This document shows positions 1-6,660 of a stretch of DNA of 10,018 nt, piece by piece. Each line of letters begins with the position of its first letter. Positions within the stretch are counted from its first letter, which is position 1. The notes under the pieces were generated by a model. The model saw nothing but the letters and a program-made list of their open reading frames with translations. It did no database searches and was not told the origin of the DNA. Made by a program: the position numbers and the translations under genes. This DNA comes from Gammaproteobacteria bacterium (lineage in GTDB: Bacteria > Pseudomonadota > Gammaproteobacteria > GCA-001735895): NCBI GenBank assembly GCA_021767985.1, contig JAASSH010000027.1:1-10018 (forward strand), written 5' to 3'.

Positions 1-311
1 GACTCGAAGGCGCCGCATAGTGCGGCATCACTCACCGGCTCGAGGTTGTACTTGATCCGTTCGTTGTACTTCAACAAGTGTGGCGAGGTATAACTTGCAA
101 CCGTGTAACCCGCCCGCCGCAGCCAGTTTTCGTAGGCGGCAACCGTTGATCCTTTACCATTTGTGCCTGCGACAGTGATGACCTGGCGCGCTATACGGGC
201 CAGGCCCATGCGACCGGCAACCTGCTGCACGCGTTCCAGGCCGAGATCGATAGCCCTGGCATGCAATACCGTTTGCCATTCGAGCCACTGGTCGAGGGTG
301 TCAAAGCGCAT
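1..311 (-). CDS. folC: Folylpolyglutamate synthase / dihydrofolate synthase, N-terminal part (runs off the window)
   Basis: FolC adds glutamate to dihydropteroate and to folates, using ATP, in the cytoplasm. Translating the minus strand from the ATG at 311 gives 103 complete codons before the window edge, about a quarter of the usual length of roughly 420 residues. The start reads MRFDTLDQWLEW. The Mur-ligase-type P-loop GTNGKGST is at residues 49-56 and the conserved TSPHL at 75-79, followed by NERI, all typical of FolC. There is no convincing Shine-Dalgarno sequence before the ATG; the upstream minus-strand bases are CCTCCAAAGATTTCTG. The gene lies 32 nt downstream of the accD stop, so it probably depends on the accD transcript, as in many gammaproteobacteria where accD-folC is a conserved pair. 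Identity is secure from the motif and the neighbour. The C-terminal domain cannot be judged here. Confidence 0.95.
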   Translation of the reverse strand, partial: MRFDTLDQWLEWQTVLHARAIDLGLERVQQVAGRMGLARIARQVITVAGTNGKGSTVAAYENWLRRAGYTVASYTSPHLLKYNERIKYNLEPVSDAALCGAFE

Positions 312-343
312 CAGAAATCTTTGGAGGCGGTGCGGGTAATCCG

Positions 344-1207
344 TTAGGGGTTGGCTTGACCCATCAGCATGGTGCACAGGGAGCTGATCTTGTCACGCAT
401 CTCACGTCGATCGACGATCATGTCCAGGGCGCCGTGTTCGAGCAGAAACTCGCTGCGCTGGAATCCTTCCGGCAGGGTTTCCCGAACCGTCTGCTCGATC
501 ACACGTGGACCGGCGAAGCCGATCAATGCCCCGGGTTCTCCGATATGGATGTCGCCGAGCATGGCAAAACTGGCGGAAACGCCGCCCATGGTTGGATCCG
601 TAAGCACGCAGATGTAGGGCAAACCTCGACGCGACAATCTCGTGAGGGCAGCGCTGGTCTTCGCCATTTGCAGCAGTGAAAACAGGGCTTCCTGCATGCG
701 TGCACCGCCGCTGGCGGTAAAGCAAATCAGCGGCAGGCCATTCTCGACACAGGTATTGACCGCGCGCACGAATTTTTCCCCGACCACGGATCCCATCGAG
801 CCACCCATGAACTGGAACTCGAACGCTGCGGCTACCATGTCGACACCGACGACGGTGCCTCGCATGACCACTAGCGCATCCCTTTCTCCGGTCTGTTTTT
901 GCGCCTGTCCGAGGCGATCACGATAACGCTTGTCATCCTTGAACTTGAGTACGTCGTCGGCTTGGAGTTCCACGGCGATCTCGCTAATGCTGTCCTCGTC
1001 GAAGAACGCTTCCAGGCGACGCCGGGCTCCGATTCGCATATGGAAATCGCACTTGGTACAAACTTCCTGATTGCGCTCCAGTTCGGCGCGATAGATGATC
1101 GCATCGCAGGCATCACATTTCGCCCATAATCCCTCGGGAACGTTTTTCTTGTCATTGGCCCCCGAGGTCCTGATCTTGGACGGCAGCAGCATTTCAAACC
1201 AGTTCAT
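344..1207 (-). CDS. accD: Acetyl-CoA carboxylase carboxyltransferase subunit beta
   Basis: AccD pairs with AccA to form the carboxyltransferase that moves CO2 from biotin on AccB to acetyl-CoA, giving malonyl-CoA for fatty acid synthesis. The product has 287 residues, within the normal range for the family. The N-terminal zinc ribbon is visible as C31, C34, C50 and C53 (CDAC and CTKC pairs). The crotonase-like carboxyltransferase fold follows, with [11 protein letters not shown] at 164-174 and [14 protein letters not shown] at 206-219, the glycine-rich segments that form the oxyanion holes in this family, then [10 protein letters not shown] at 231-240. The ATG at 1207 gives the typical [11 protein letters not shown] start. 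It is preceded by a modest GGGGTAA ribosome-binding element. It ends with TAA 32 nt before folC and begins 32 nt after trpF. No separate promoter is evident. Some of these genomes carry trpBA between trpF and accD; here they are absent. Confidence 0.98.
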   Translation of the reverse strand: MNWFEMLLPSKIRTSGANDKKNVPEGLWAKCDACDAIIYRAELERNQEVCTKCDFHMRIGARRRLEAFFDEDSISEIAVELQADDVLKFKDDKRYRDRLGQAQKQTGERDALVVMRGTVVGVDMVAAAFEFQFMGGSMGSVVGEKFVRAVNTCVENGLPLICFTASGGARMQEALFSLLQMAKTSAALTRLSRRGLPYICVLTDPTMGGVSASFAMLGDIHIGEPGALIGFAGPRVIEQTVRETLPEGFQRSEFLLEHGALDMIVDRREMRDKISSLCTMLMGQANP

Positions 1208-1239
1208 TCATTACCCCAGTATCATGCCCAATCGCGGTT

Positions 1240-1884
1240 TCAAGCCTGTGAATCCTGCTCGTCGCCACGTCGCACCTCGTTAAAAAATTGATCGATCAAG
1301 TCCGTGTCTTTTACGCCCTTCGCGACTTCGACGCCGCTGCTGACATCAACCCCCCAGGGCTTTATCCTGGCAATCGCCTCGGCAACGTTTGACGGGTTAA
1401 TACCACCTGCCAGAATCAGCGGCGCGGCGAAAGAAGTGGGGATCCTGGACCAGTCAAATGTATCACCTGAGCCGCCCAGCCGTCCAGCGGCGTTACTGTC
1501 CAGCAGAAAGCCCTGAGCCGATGCGTAGTTCGCTGCATACGCGTCGGGATTTTGCGTACTACCCATCGGGATCGCCTTGATATAGGGAATCGTCCAGGCC
1601 TCGCAAAATTCCGACTCCTCCTGGCCATGAAACTGCAGGCAATCAGGTCGCAGCCGCTGGACCACCTGCTTGATCCAGTCCTCGGTTTCGTTCAGTAACA
1701 CGGCAGTTACGGTAACAAACGGCGGCAAGATTCGTCTAATTTCAACGGCCTGTTCGAGCGTGACCCGCTTCGGACTGGCCTGATGCAGCACCAGGCCGAT
1801 CGAATCGGCGCCCATGGCGGCGGCATAACGCGCGTCCTGAATTCGCGTAATGCCACATATCTTGACTCTGGTGCGGTGTTTCAT
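1240..1884 (-). CDS. trpF: Phosphoribosylanthranilate isomerase
   Basis: TrpF catalyses the Amadori rearrangement of N-(5-phosphoribosyl)anthranilate to CdRP in tryptophan synthesis. With the start at 1884 the product is 214 residues, a normal length for a stand-alone TIM-barrel TrpF. The catalytic cysteine is C10 in KICGIT and the general acid aspartate is D129 in GFLLDS. The phosphate-binding strands LAGGINPSNV and GVDVSSGVE follow near the C-terminus, and GGSGDTFDW lies between. The frame stays open upstream to an ATG at 1938, but those 18 extra residues overlap the end of truA and precede the usual MK.R..VKICG start. I therefore prefer the ATG at 1884. This makes the junction TGATATG, with one base between the truA stop and the trpF start. 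No strong Shine-Dalgarno is present, so translation is probably coupled to truA. Confidence 0.96.
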   Translation of the reverse strand: MKHRTRVKICGITRIQDARYAAAMGADSIGLVLHQASPKRVTLEQAVEIRRILPPFVTVTAVLLNETEDWIKQVVQRLRPDCLQFHGQEESEFCEAWTIPYIKAIPMGSTQNPDAYAANYASAQGFLLDSNAAGRLGGSGDTFDWSRIPTSFAAPLILAGGINPSNVAEAIARIKPWGVDVSSGVEVAKGVKDTDLIDQFFNEVRRGDEQDSQA

Positions 1885-1885
1885 A

Positions 1886-2665
1886 TCAGAATAATACGGG
1901 TTTTCTGGTAGCTGTGGGCAGCTTAAATCGCGGCTCATACCAGACTTTCAGCAAGTATAACCCGGCAGCGGGGGCGGTGACATCGGCCAAATTACGATCC
2001 CGGGCCTCGAACATTTGTCGGAACCAGGCCTGGTCCTGCTCCCCCTTGCCCACGGCGATCAGGCTGCCGGCTATGTTGCGCACCATGTGATACAGAAACG
2101 CATTTGCCTTGATATCCAGATACAGTAACTGGTTCTCGCGAACAACCGAGATTTCCTGCAGGTCTCGATGCGCCGATTTGGCCTGACAGCCAACCGCCCT
2201 GAAACTGCTGAAATCATGTTCACCGACCAGCATCTGGGCGCATTCATGCATTGCCTCGTGATCCAGGGGGCGAAACTCCCAACTCGCGCGGTCCTGAAAA
2301 ATGGCGCTTGGTACTTCCGCATTAAGAATGATGTATCGATAGGCGCGTGCCGTGGCGCTGAAGCGAGCATGAAAATCATCGGTGACCGGAGTAACCCATT
2401 GCAACCGAATATCCCGAGGTAAGCGACAATTGGCACCCAGAAGCCACGCGCGCTGACTGCGCTCGGCGCTGGATTCGAAATGCGCCACCTGTCCAAACGC
2501 ATGCACGCCCGCATCGGTGCGTCCCGCACATACCAGATCTACCGGATGATCGGCCACAAATCCCAGCGCGGTTTCCAGATTCTGTTGAATCGATTCGCAG
2601 TGCGGCTGGCGCTGCCAGCCGCAATAGGCCGTTCCCGAATACTCGACGCCTAGCGCGTACTTCAC
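1886..2665 (-). CDS. truA: tRNA pseudouridine(38-40) synthase TruA
   Basis: TruA converts uridines 38, 39 and 40 of the tRNA anticodon stem-loop to pseudouridine. The product has 259 residues, close to the family norm. The catalytic aspartate is D51 in CAGRTDAGVHA. Other expected segments are ARFSATARAYRY around 100-111, GEHDFSSF at 148-155 and FLYHMVRNIAGSLIAVG at 190-206. The start codon is GTG at 2665-2663, giving VKYALGVEYSGTAYCGWQRQ. The frame is open about 35 codons further upstream to a TAA, but I found no ATG, GTG or TTG there, so GTG is the best start. A short AGG about 4 nt upstream is the only ribosome-binding hint. The GTG overlaps the TGA of a doubtful upstream ORF as GTGA. truA heads the truA-trpF-accD-folC cluster after the fimV terminator. 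I could not find a strong promoter in front of it. Confidence 0.97.
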   Translation of the reverse strand: MKYALGVEYSGTAYCGWQRQPHCESIQQNLETALGFVADHPVDLVCAGRTDAGVHAFGQVAHFESSAERSQRAWLLGANCRLPRDIRLQWVTPVTDDFHARFSATARAYRYIILNAEVPSAIFQDRASWEFRPLDHEAMHECAQMLVGEHDFSSFRAVGCQAKSAHRDLQEISVVRENQLLYLDIKANAFLYHMVRNIAGSLIAVGKGEQDQAWFRQMFEARDRNLADVTAPAAGLYLLKVWYEPRFKLPTATRKPVLF

Positions 2666-2874
2666 CGGCCTAAAGCATCCTGGTAACGCAGGGTCGCAGC
2701 TCGATCCCGGGCGATATCCGGATCGATTGTTGTGCGGGCTGGTAATCTGATAACGACACGAGCGTAGCGGCGATAAGACAACGACTTAACAGGGTGGCGG
2801 AGTTTAACAAATTCAAAAAGCTCATTTCGAGCTAATTTAGCGCTTTCTGAATCCGTATCGCTGCGACCCTGCAT
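2662..2874 (-). CDS. Doubtful 70-codon ORF between fimV and truA
   Basis: The minus-strand frame from 2874 to 2662 encodes 70 residues rich in arginine and aspartate, starting MQGRSDTDSESAK. I do not recognise it as any family. In its favour, its stop overlaps the truA start as GTGA, a typical translational-coupling arrangement. Against it, its only ATG sits immediately after the T-run of the fimV terminator. There is therefore no ribosome-binding site, and terminated transcripts would not include the coding part. It contains no internal ATG, a TTG codon at residue 32 is the only obvious alternative start, and its third-position base use is less GC-biased than in the neighbouring genes. It also overlaps both arms of a 13-bp inverted repeat. 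It may be a chance open frame in a leader region. Confidence 0.15.
   Translation of the reverse strand: MQGRSDTDSESAKLARNELFEFVKLRHPVKSLSYRRYARVVIRLPARTTIDPDIARDRAATLRYQDALGR
2688..2872. repeat. 13-bp perfect inverted repeat in the fimV-truA spacer
   Basis: The arm GCAGGGTCGCAGC at 2688-2700 is the exact reverse complement of GCTGCGACCCTGC at 2860-2872. The arms enclose 159 bp. A second short inverted repeat, TCGATCC at 2701-2707 and GGATCGA at 2720-2726, abuts the inner edge of the left arm. A perfect 13-bp match within a 200-bp spacer is unlikely by chance. It could form the closing stem of a structured truA leader RNA or be a remnant of a small repeat element. The function is unknown. Confidence 0.6.
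2815..2833 (-). terminator. Weak second hairpin with T-run after fimV
   Basis: On the minus strand AGCTC and GAGCT (2833-2829 and 2823-2819) can pair around a five-base loop, followed by TTTTT overlapping the stem end. The stem has only five base pairs, so on its own it would be a poor terminator. It may act as a backup to the strong terminator about 45 nt upstream, or mean nothing. Confidence 0.25.
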
Positions 2875-2903
2875 AAAAAAAGCCTGCCGTACAACGGCAG
2901 GCT
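2875..2903 (-). terminator. Rho-independent terminator after fimV
   Basis: The arms at 2881-2890 (AGCCTGCCGT) and 2894-2903 (ACGGCAGGCT) form a perfect 10-bp, GC-rich stem with a three-base loop. On the minus strand the stem is followed at once by a run of seven T (2881-2875, the first shared with the stem). It starts 37 nt past the fimV stop codon. This is a textbook intrinsic terminator ending the fimV transcript and isolating it from truA. The opposite strand has only a short T stretch after the stem, so it is mainly one-directional. Confidence 0.93.
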
Positions 2904-2939
2904 CTGTTTAAACAGCGGCGCGATGCTAAAGATAATGCG

Positions 2940-5900
2940 CTAAATCTGGTCGAGCAGCGCCTTGGCTTCGGCTTTTTGCTCCTCGTTGCCTTCAGACATG
3001 ACTTCTTCGAGGCTGCCGCGCGCACCCTCGGTGTCGCCCATATCGATAAACGCACGCGCCAGGTCGAGCTTGGTAGATACCTCGTCGACATCATCCGGCA
3101 GCATCAGTTCACCAATATCATCGATATCGGCCAGTGACTCGGTCGCAGCGGTAGGCTCTTCGAAATCTCCCGGCGCAAAAGTGCCGGTCTTAACATCTTC
3201 GGCTTCGACATCGAGCGCGGCATCGTCTTCGACAGATTCGACTATGTCAGTAGGCTCTACAAAATCCTCGCCGCCAAAATCGATAATGGAGATATCCTCG
3301 TCGTCATCTATCTCATCATCGGTAGGCAGCTTCAATTCGCCGGTATCCAGATTCAATTCGCTGGTAGCGAGCGAGGTTTCGTCGGTAGCCATCATCGCGG
3401 TATCTTCCATACCGAGATCGATTTCAGAAGCGTCCTCGTCGTCGGTGGGAGCCAGGTCCGGCACTACCTCGGTATCCTCGTAGTTCGGAGTGACAATCGA
3501 AGTGGGGGCAATATCCGCCTCGTCTTCATCCGGGATGCCGAGCTCGAGGGCATCTTCGTCTGCATCGGCTTCGCCGCCACCGACAGCGTTTTCTTCGAAG
3601 GCCGCCATTTCGGAATTATCCAGATCGAGATCATCGGCCTCTTCCAGAGCCGCGTCGAACTCTGCTCCGATATCGACTTCCGAAGCGTCGTCTACCGCGG
3701 CCGCCTCTTCTGCATCGATGTCGAATTCCATCGCCATTTCGTCCATATCGACTTTGTCGGCAGCATCAACGGCGTCCAGATCCATCTCGTCGGGTAATTC
3801 GATTACGGCAGTCGGCGCATCGTCGCCGCCGGCTTCGCTGTCGTCCATCGAGAATTCGAGTTCGTCACCGATATCATCGGGAAGTTCGAGCCCGGTTTCA
3901 TCTTCGGTCGACGCCGCTTCGGTACGCAGATTGGTATCGTCTTCGTCCGAAAGTTCAGGCAATTCGTCGAGCTGCGGTATCTGCTGAGTGGCGGCGATTT
4001 CGCCGGCTTCACCCATATTGGCGGTATCGCTGAAATCTCCGCCGGTATCTTCCTCACCCAGATTAAAATCAGTAGTCGAAAAGTTGGTATCGTCATCTTC
4101 CGACGCGCCGAGGTCGAAATCCGCTTCCTGGGGCTTGGTGATCTCGAGGTCGGCGGCACTCAGATCGCTGTCCTTGGCATCGGAAAACAGCGGATTATCG
4201 GGCGCCAGCTCGTAGCCCATTATCTGGACACGATCCCAGTATCGGGTAGCGACATCGCCCATCGACTTGAGCTTCTCGGCTTCCTTGACAAATGAGTCGG
4301 TATTCTTGGTTGCGAAATAGGTATCCAGCAATTTCGAGCGGTAGTCCGCGCGCTCGGGGTTTTCCACCAGATTGCTATTGAGCAGTTCTTCCGCGTTGTC
4401 ATACAGGCCATACGCCAGGTAGACATCGACCTCGTTCAAAACGTCGTCCTGCTCGCCGCTCGCTGCCGCCGGTGCCGGAGCCTCTGGCTCGGGCATCTCG
4501 GTCGGCGAGACTACCGCAGTGGCGGAAAGATCCTCGTCGGGCGCCGCCGCAGACTTCTCGATCATGGGTTCCTCGACAATGCTGTCTTCTTCAGCGGGGA
4601 GATTGATATCGGTTTCTGCCGCCGGTTCGACACCGTCGGCGAGATGTATCGGCGTCAGTTCCTCTTCTTCTTCACCGGCAAACAGGTCGTCGTCACCACT
4701 GACGGTAATGCCTGACTCGTCGTCAGAACCGCCCTTCCGACGCTTCAGAATCACCAGGATCAGCAGCAACCCCCCGACGCCACCGATGGCCGCCAGGATA
4801 ATCGGATCGCCCAGCAATCCACCCATCGACGGTATCATGTCGATGATTTCAGGCGGCAGGATGCCGTCAAAGATCGAGGGTGCACGGGTAACCGGCTCGG
4901 TGACGATTACCGGCGCGGGTGGTGGTGCCACCGCCTCGTCTTCAGCCATTGTATCCTCGGCCACTCCCTCGTCGGTGAAACCTTCATCGGCCATTGCGGG
5001 CTCGGTCGTGGTTTCATCACTAACCATTTCGTCGCTGACCATGCCATCGTCGGATGTGACTTCGCCAGCGGTCTGCTCTTCGGCCTGGGCCGCCGCCTCT
5101 TCGGCGAGCAATTCTTCGAGCAAGGCTTCTTCGTCAGCCTGGATGGCATCACCGACGGCATCGGTCGCTTCCGTCTCGACTTCTTCGATAACTTCAGTCG
5201 CTTCCTGTTCTGCCTGCTCGACCTGGTCGGCCTGCATCTGGGCGAGGCTGTCGTCTTCGATCTCGACCCTCTTTTGCAGTTCCTCGACCTTGGACAGGCG
5301 CGCCTGGAGTTCACTTATGCGAGACTCGAGTTCCTGGTTTTCGATGCGCGATGCTTCCAGCTCTTCTTCGGCCAACGCCAGCTTGGTACGCAGTTCGTCT
5401 ACTTCGCCGGTGTCACCGGTGCCGGTGGATTCGCTGTCACCCTCACCGGGCAGGAGCAGGCTCAGTTCGCCGCCTTCCTCTACAGCTTCGGCAGCCTCCT
5501 GTTCTCCGGCGACCATTTCAGTATCGGTATCTTCGCTGGCAACCGCGGGCGATACTCCAGTCACGCGAGCAACGTATTCATCCCACAGGCCGTTTTGAGT
5601 CAAAACCTCGGCATAGGCTTCTTGTTGACCGATGGCATCGAGTTCATAGCTGTCGGGAACGCGCAGTATCGCGCCTTCCTTCATGTTATTGATATTGCCG
5701 TCGTTAAACGCATCGGGATTGGTGCGCTGGAACGCAAGCATTACCTGCGCCATGGAATGCGCGTCGTCCTTGTAACGTGACGCGATGCTCCACAGGGTGT
5801 CGCCCTTGGAGACTAAAATATCATCGTCGTCGACGATGCTTTGCACAGGCTCGGGAGCGTAGGCTACGCTGCTTTCTTCAGGTTCGGCGACATCCTCGGA

Positions 5901-6518
5901 CAAGGGTTCGGCGTCGTCCTCGGATAACGCAATGGGTTCGCTTACGATGGGCTCGGGAACAGGTTCGTCGCTGACGACAGGCTCGCTGGTATCGGCTTCG
6001 GCCATTGTCGTGACACCCGCCTGCTCGACGATATCGGCGACGCTGGCTTCTTCGGTAATCGGTTGTTCAACAGGTTGCGCTGCGACTTCGGTAGGTTCGA
6101 TCGGAACCGGTTGATCCGCGAAAAAAGGCGGATCCAGCAGTACCGTAAACTCGCGCAGGACGCGGCCCTTGGACCAGTCGGCTTCGATCAGAAAATTAAG
6201 AAAGGGTTCTTTGACCCCGGCCTTGGTGGTGACAATGATGACGGCTTCGTCACCTTCCTCGTTCTTCTTGACGGCGAATCGCAAGTCCAGCAAATATCGC
6301 GGCCGGGCCAGGCCGGCGCGCGCAAACGCTTCCCGCGACGCCAGGCTTACCAGCAGGTCGTCGATCTCACCGGGTCGGGCGGAAATGACTTCGATCTCAG
6401 CATTGAGGGGCTGATTCAGGAATGAATTGACTTCAATCTCGCCCAGGCCCAGGGCAAGACTGTTTGTCGGCAATAAAGCCGACAACCACAATGCAACAAT
6501 TAGTCCCAGATTACGCAC
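2940..6518 (-). CDS. fimV: FimV/HubP-type polar hub protein, LysM domain and acidic tail
   Basis: FimV is an inner-membrane, peptidoglycan-binding protein that supports type IV pilus assembly, twitching and polar organisation; Vibrio HubP is the related polar hub. The product has 1192 residues, longer than Pseudomonas FimV (about 920). Features in order: a signal peptide at about 1-23; the diagnostic GLGEIEVNSFLNQPLNAEI at 24-42; an acidic, proline-rich linker; a LysM domain at about 234-288 (VSKGDTLWSIASRY); a coiled coil at about 371-437; one membrane span at about 573-591 followed by KRRK; a TPR-like helical segment at about 692-752 (LAYGLYDNAEELLN); a long Asp/Glu-rich tail; and the conserved FimV C-terminal helices at about 1146-1192 (KLDLARAFIDMGDTEGAR). 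The start is GTG at 6518 with GGGAG (6530-6526) seven bases upstream. It stops at TAG before a strong terminator and has its own candidate promoters, so it is probably a separate transcription unit. Confidence 0.95.
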   Translation of the reverse strand: MRNLGLIVALWLSALLPTNSLALGLGEIEVNSFLNQPLNAEIEVISARPGEIDDLLVSLASREAFARAGLARPRYLLDLRFAVKKNEEGDEAVIIVTTKAGVKEPFLNFLIEADWSKGRVLREFTVLLDPPFFADQPVPIEPTEVAAQPVEQPITEEASVADIVEQAGVTTMAEADTSEPVVSDEPVPEPIVSEPIALSEDDAEPLSEDVAEPEESSVAYAPEPVQSIVDDDDILVSKGDTLWSIASRYKDDAHSMAQVMLAFQRTNPDAFNDGNINNMKEGAILRVPDSYELDAIGQQEAYAEVLTQNGLWDEYVARVTGVSPAVASEDTDTEMVAGEQEAAEAVEEGGELSLLLPGEGDSESTGTGDTGEVDELRTKLALAEEELEASRIENQELESRISELQARLSKVEELQKRVEIEDDSLAQMQADQVEQAEQEATEVIEEVETEATDAVGDAIQADEEALLEELLAEEAAAQAEEQTAGEVTSDDGMVSDEMVSDETTTEPAMADEGFTDEGVAEDTMAEDEAVAPPPAPVIVTEPVTRAPSIFDGILPPEIIDMIPSMGGLLGDPIILAAIGGVGGLLLILVILKRRKGGSDDESGITVSGDDDLFAGEEEEELTPIHLADGVEPAAETDINLPAEEDSIVEEPMIEKSAAAPDEDLSATAVVSPTEMPEPEAPAPAAASGEQDDVLNEVDVYLAYGLYDNAEELLNSNLVENPERADYRSKLLDTYFATKNTDSFVKEAEKLKSMGDVATRYWDRVQIMGYELAPDNPLFSDAKDSDLSAADLEITKPQEADFDLGASEDDDTNFSTTDFNLGEEDTGGDFSDTANMGEAGEIAATQQIPQLDELPELSDEDDTNLRTEAASTEDETGLELPDDIGDELEFSMDDSEAGGDDAPTAVIELPDEMDLDAVDAADKVDMDEMAMEFDIDAEEAAAVDDASEVDIGAEFDAALEEADDLDLDNSEMAAFEENAVGGGEADADEDALELGIPDEDEADIAPTSIVTPNYEDTEVVPDLAPTDDEDASEIDLGMEDTAMMATDETSLATSELNLDTGELKLPTDDEIDDDEDISIIDFGGEDFVEPTDIVESVEDDAALDVEAEDVKTGTFAPGDFEEPTAATESLADIDDIGELMLPDDVDEVSTKLDLARAFIDMGDTEGARGSLEEVMSEGNEEQKAEAKALLDQI

Positions 6519-6593
6519 GTTTAGTCTCCCAGCTCCCCAACCTATTTCTTATAAAAGTGCCTTAATTCCATGCACCTAGGATTGCAGTCAGAG

Positions 6594-6622
6594 AATTTAC
6601 TTTAAAGAAAACACTTTCACAA
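6594..6622 (-). promoter_or_regulatory. Candidate sigma70 promoter for fimV (proximal)
   Basis: On the minus strand TTGTGA (6622-6617, 4 of 6 to consensus) is followed after exactly 17 bases by TAAATT (6599-6594, 4 of 6). A start near 6587 would give a leader of about 70 nt before the fimV GTG. The whole spacer is AT-rich compared with its surroundings. It competes with the better-matching distal candidate. Confidence 0.35.
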
Positions 6623-6631
6623 GCAGATGTA

Positions 6632-6660
6632 ACTATAGATTACAAAAAAGATTTTAGCAA
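6632..6660 (-). promoter_or_regulatory. Candidate sigma70 promoter for fimV (distal, better match)
   Basis: On the minus strand TTGCTA (6660-6655, 4 of 6) and TATAGT (6637-6632, 5 of 6) are separated by exactly 17 bases. The -35 lies inside the last codons of usg and the -10 just beyond its TAA stop. A start near 6625 would leave a leader of about 107 nt. I see no intrinsic terminator after usg, so read-through from the leu-asd transcript could add to fimV expression. Confidence 0.45.

Larger units (their letters stand above)
2666..2939. other. Intergenic region between fimV and truA
   Basis: This 274-bp spacer has no confident gene. It contains, in transcription order on the minus strand, a 12-bp palindrome CTGTTTAAACAG (2904-2915), the fimV terminator (2875-2903), a weak second hairpin with a T-run (2815-2833), a 13-bp inverted repeat whose arms are 159 bp apart (2688-2700 and 2860-2872), and a 7-bp inverted repeat (2701-2707 with 2720-2726). 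I looked for a sigma70 promoter for truA on the minus strand. I found only poor -35/-10 pairs, for example TTGAAT, TTGTTA or TTGTCT without a good -10 at 16-18 nt. How truA is transcribed past the terminator is unresolved. Confidence 0.7.

Noticed and set aside
405..416. A 12-bp palindrome CGTCGATCGACG inside accD
   Set aside because: It lies in conserved coding sequence near the C-terminus, is GC/TCGA-rich and short, and shows no regulatory context.
1885..1938. An 18-residue N-terminal extension of trpF from an ATG at 1938
   Set aside because: It overlaps the end of truA in another frame and precedes the normal TrpF start MKHRTRVKICG. The ATG at 1884 fits the family and the tight gene junction.
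4519..5598. A 359-codon plus-strand open frame, very rich in serine, antisense to fimV
   Set aside because: It is the shadow of the Asp/Glu/Ala-rich fimV codons read on the opposite strand, which gives mostly Ser codons. It has no recognisable domain. The same holds for the serine-rich plus-strand frames at 2962-3483 and 3490-3987.
5824..5840. A palindrome CATCGTCG-T-CGACGATG inside fimV
   Set aside because: It arises from a run of aspartate codons (GAC and GAT) before the LysM domain and is not followed by a T-run.
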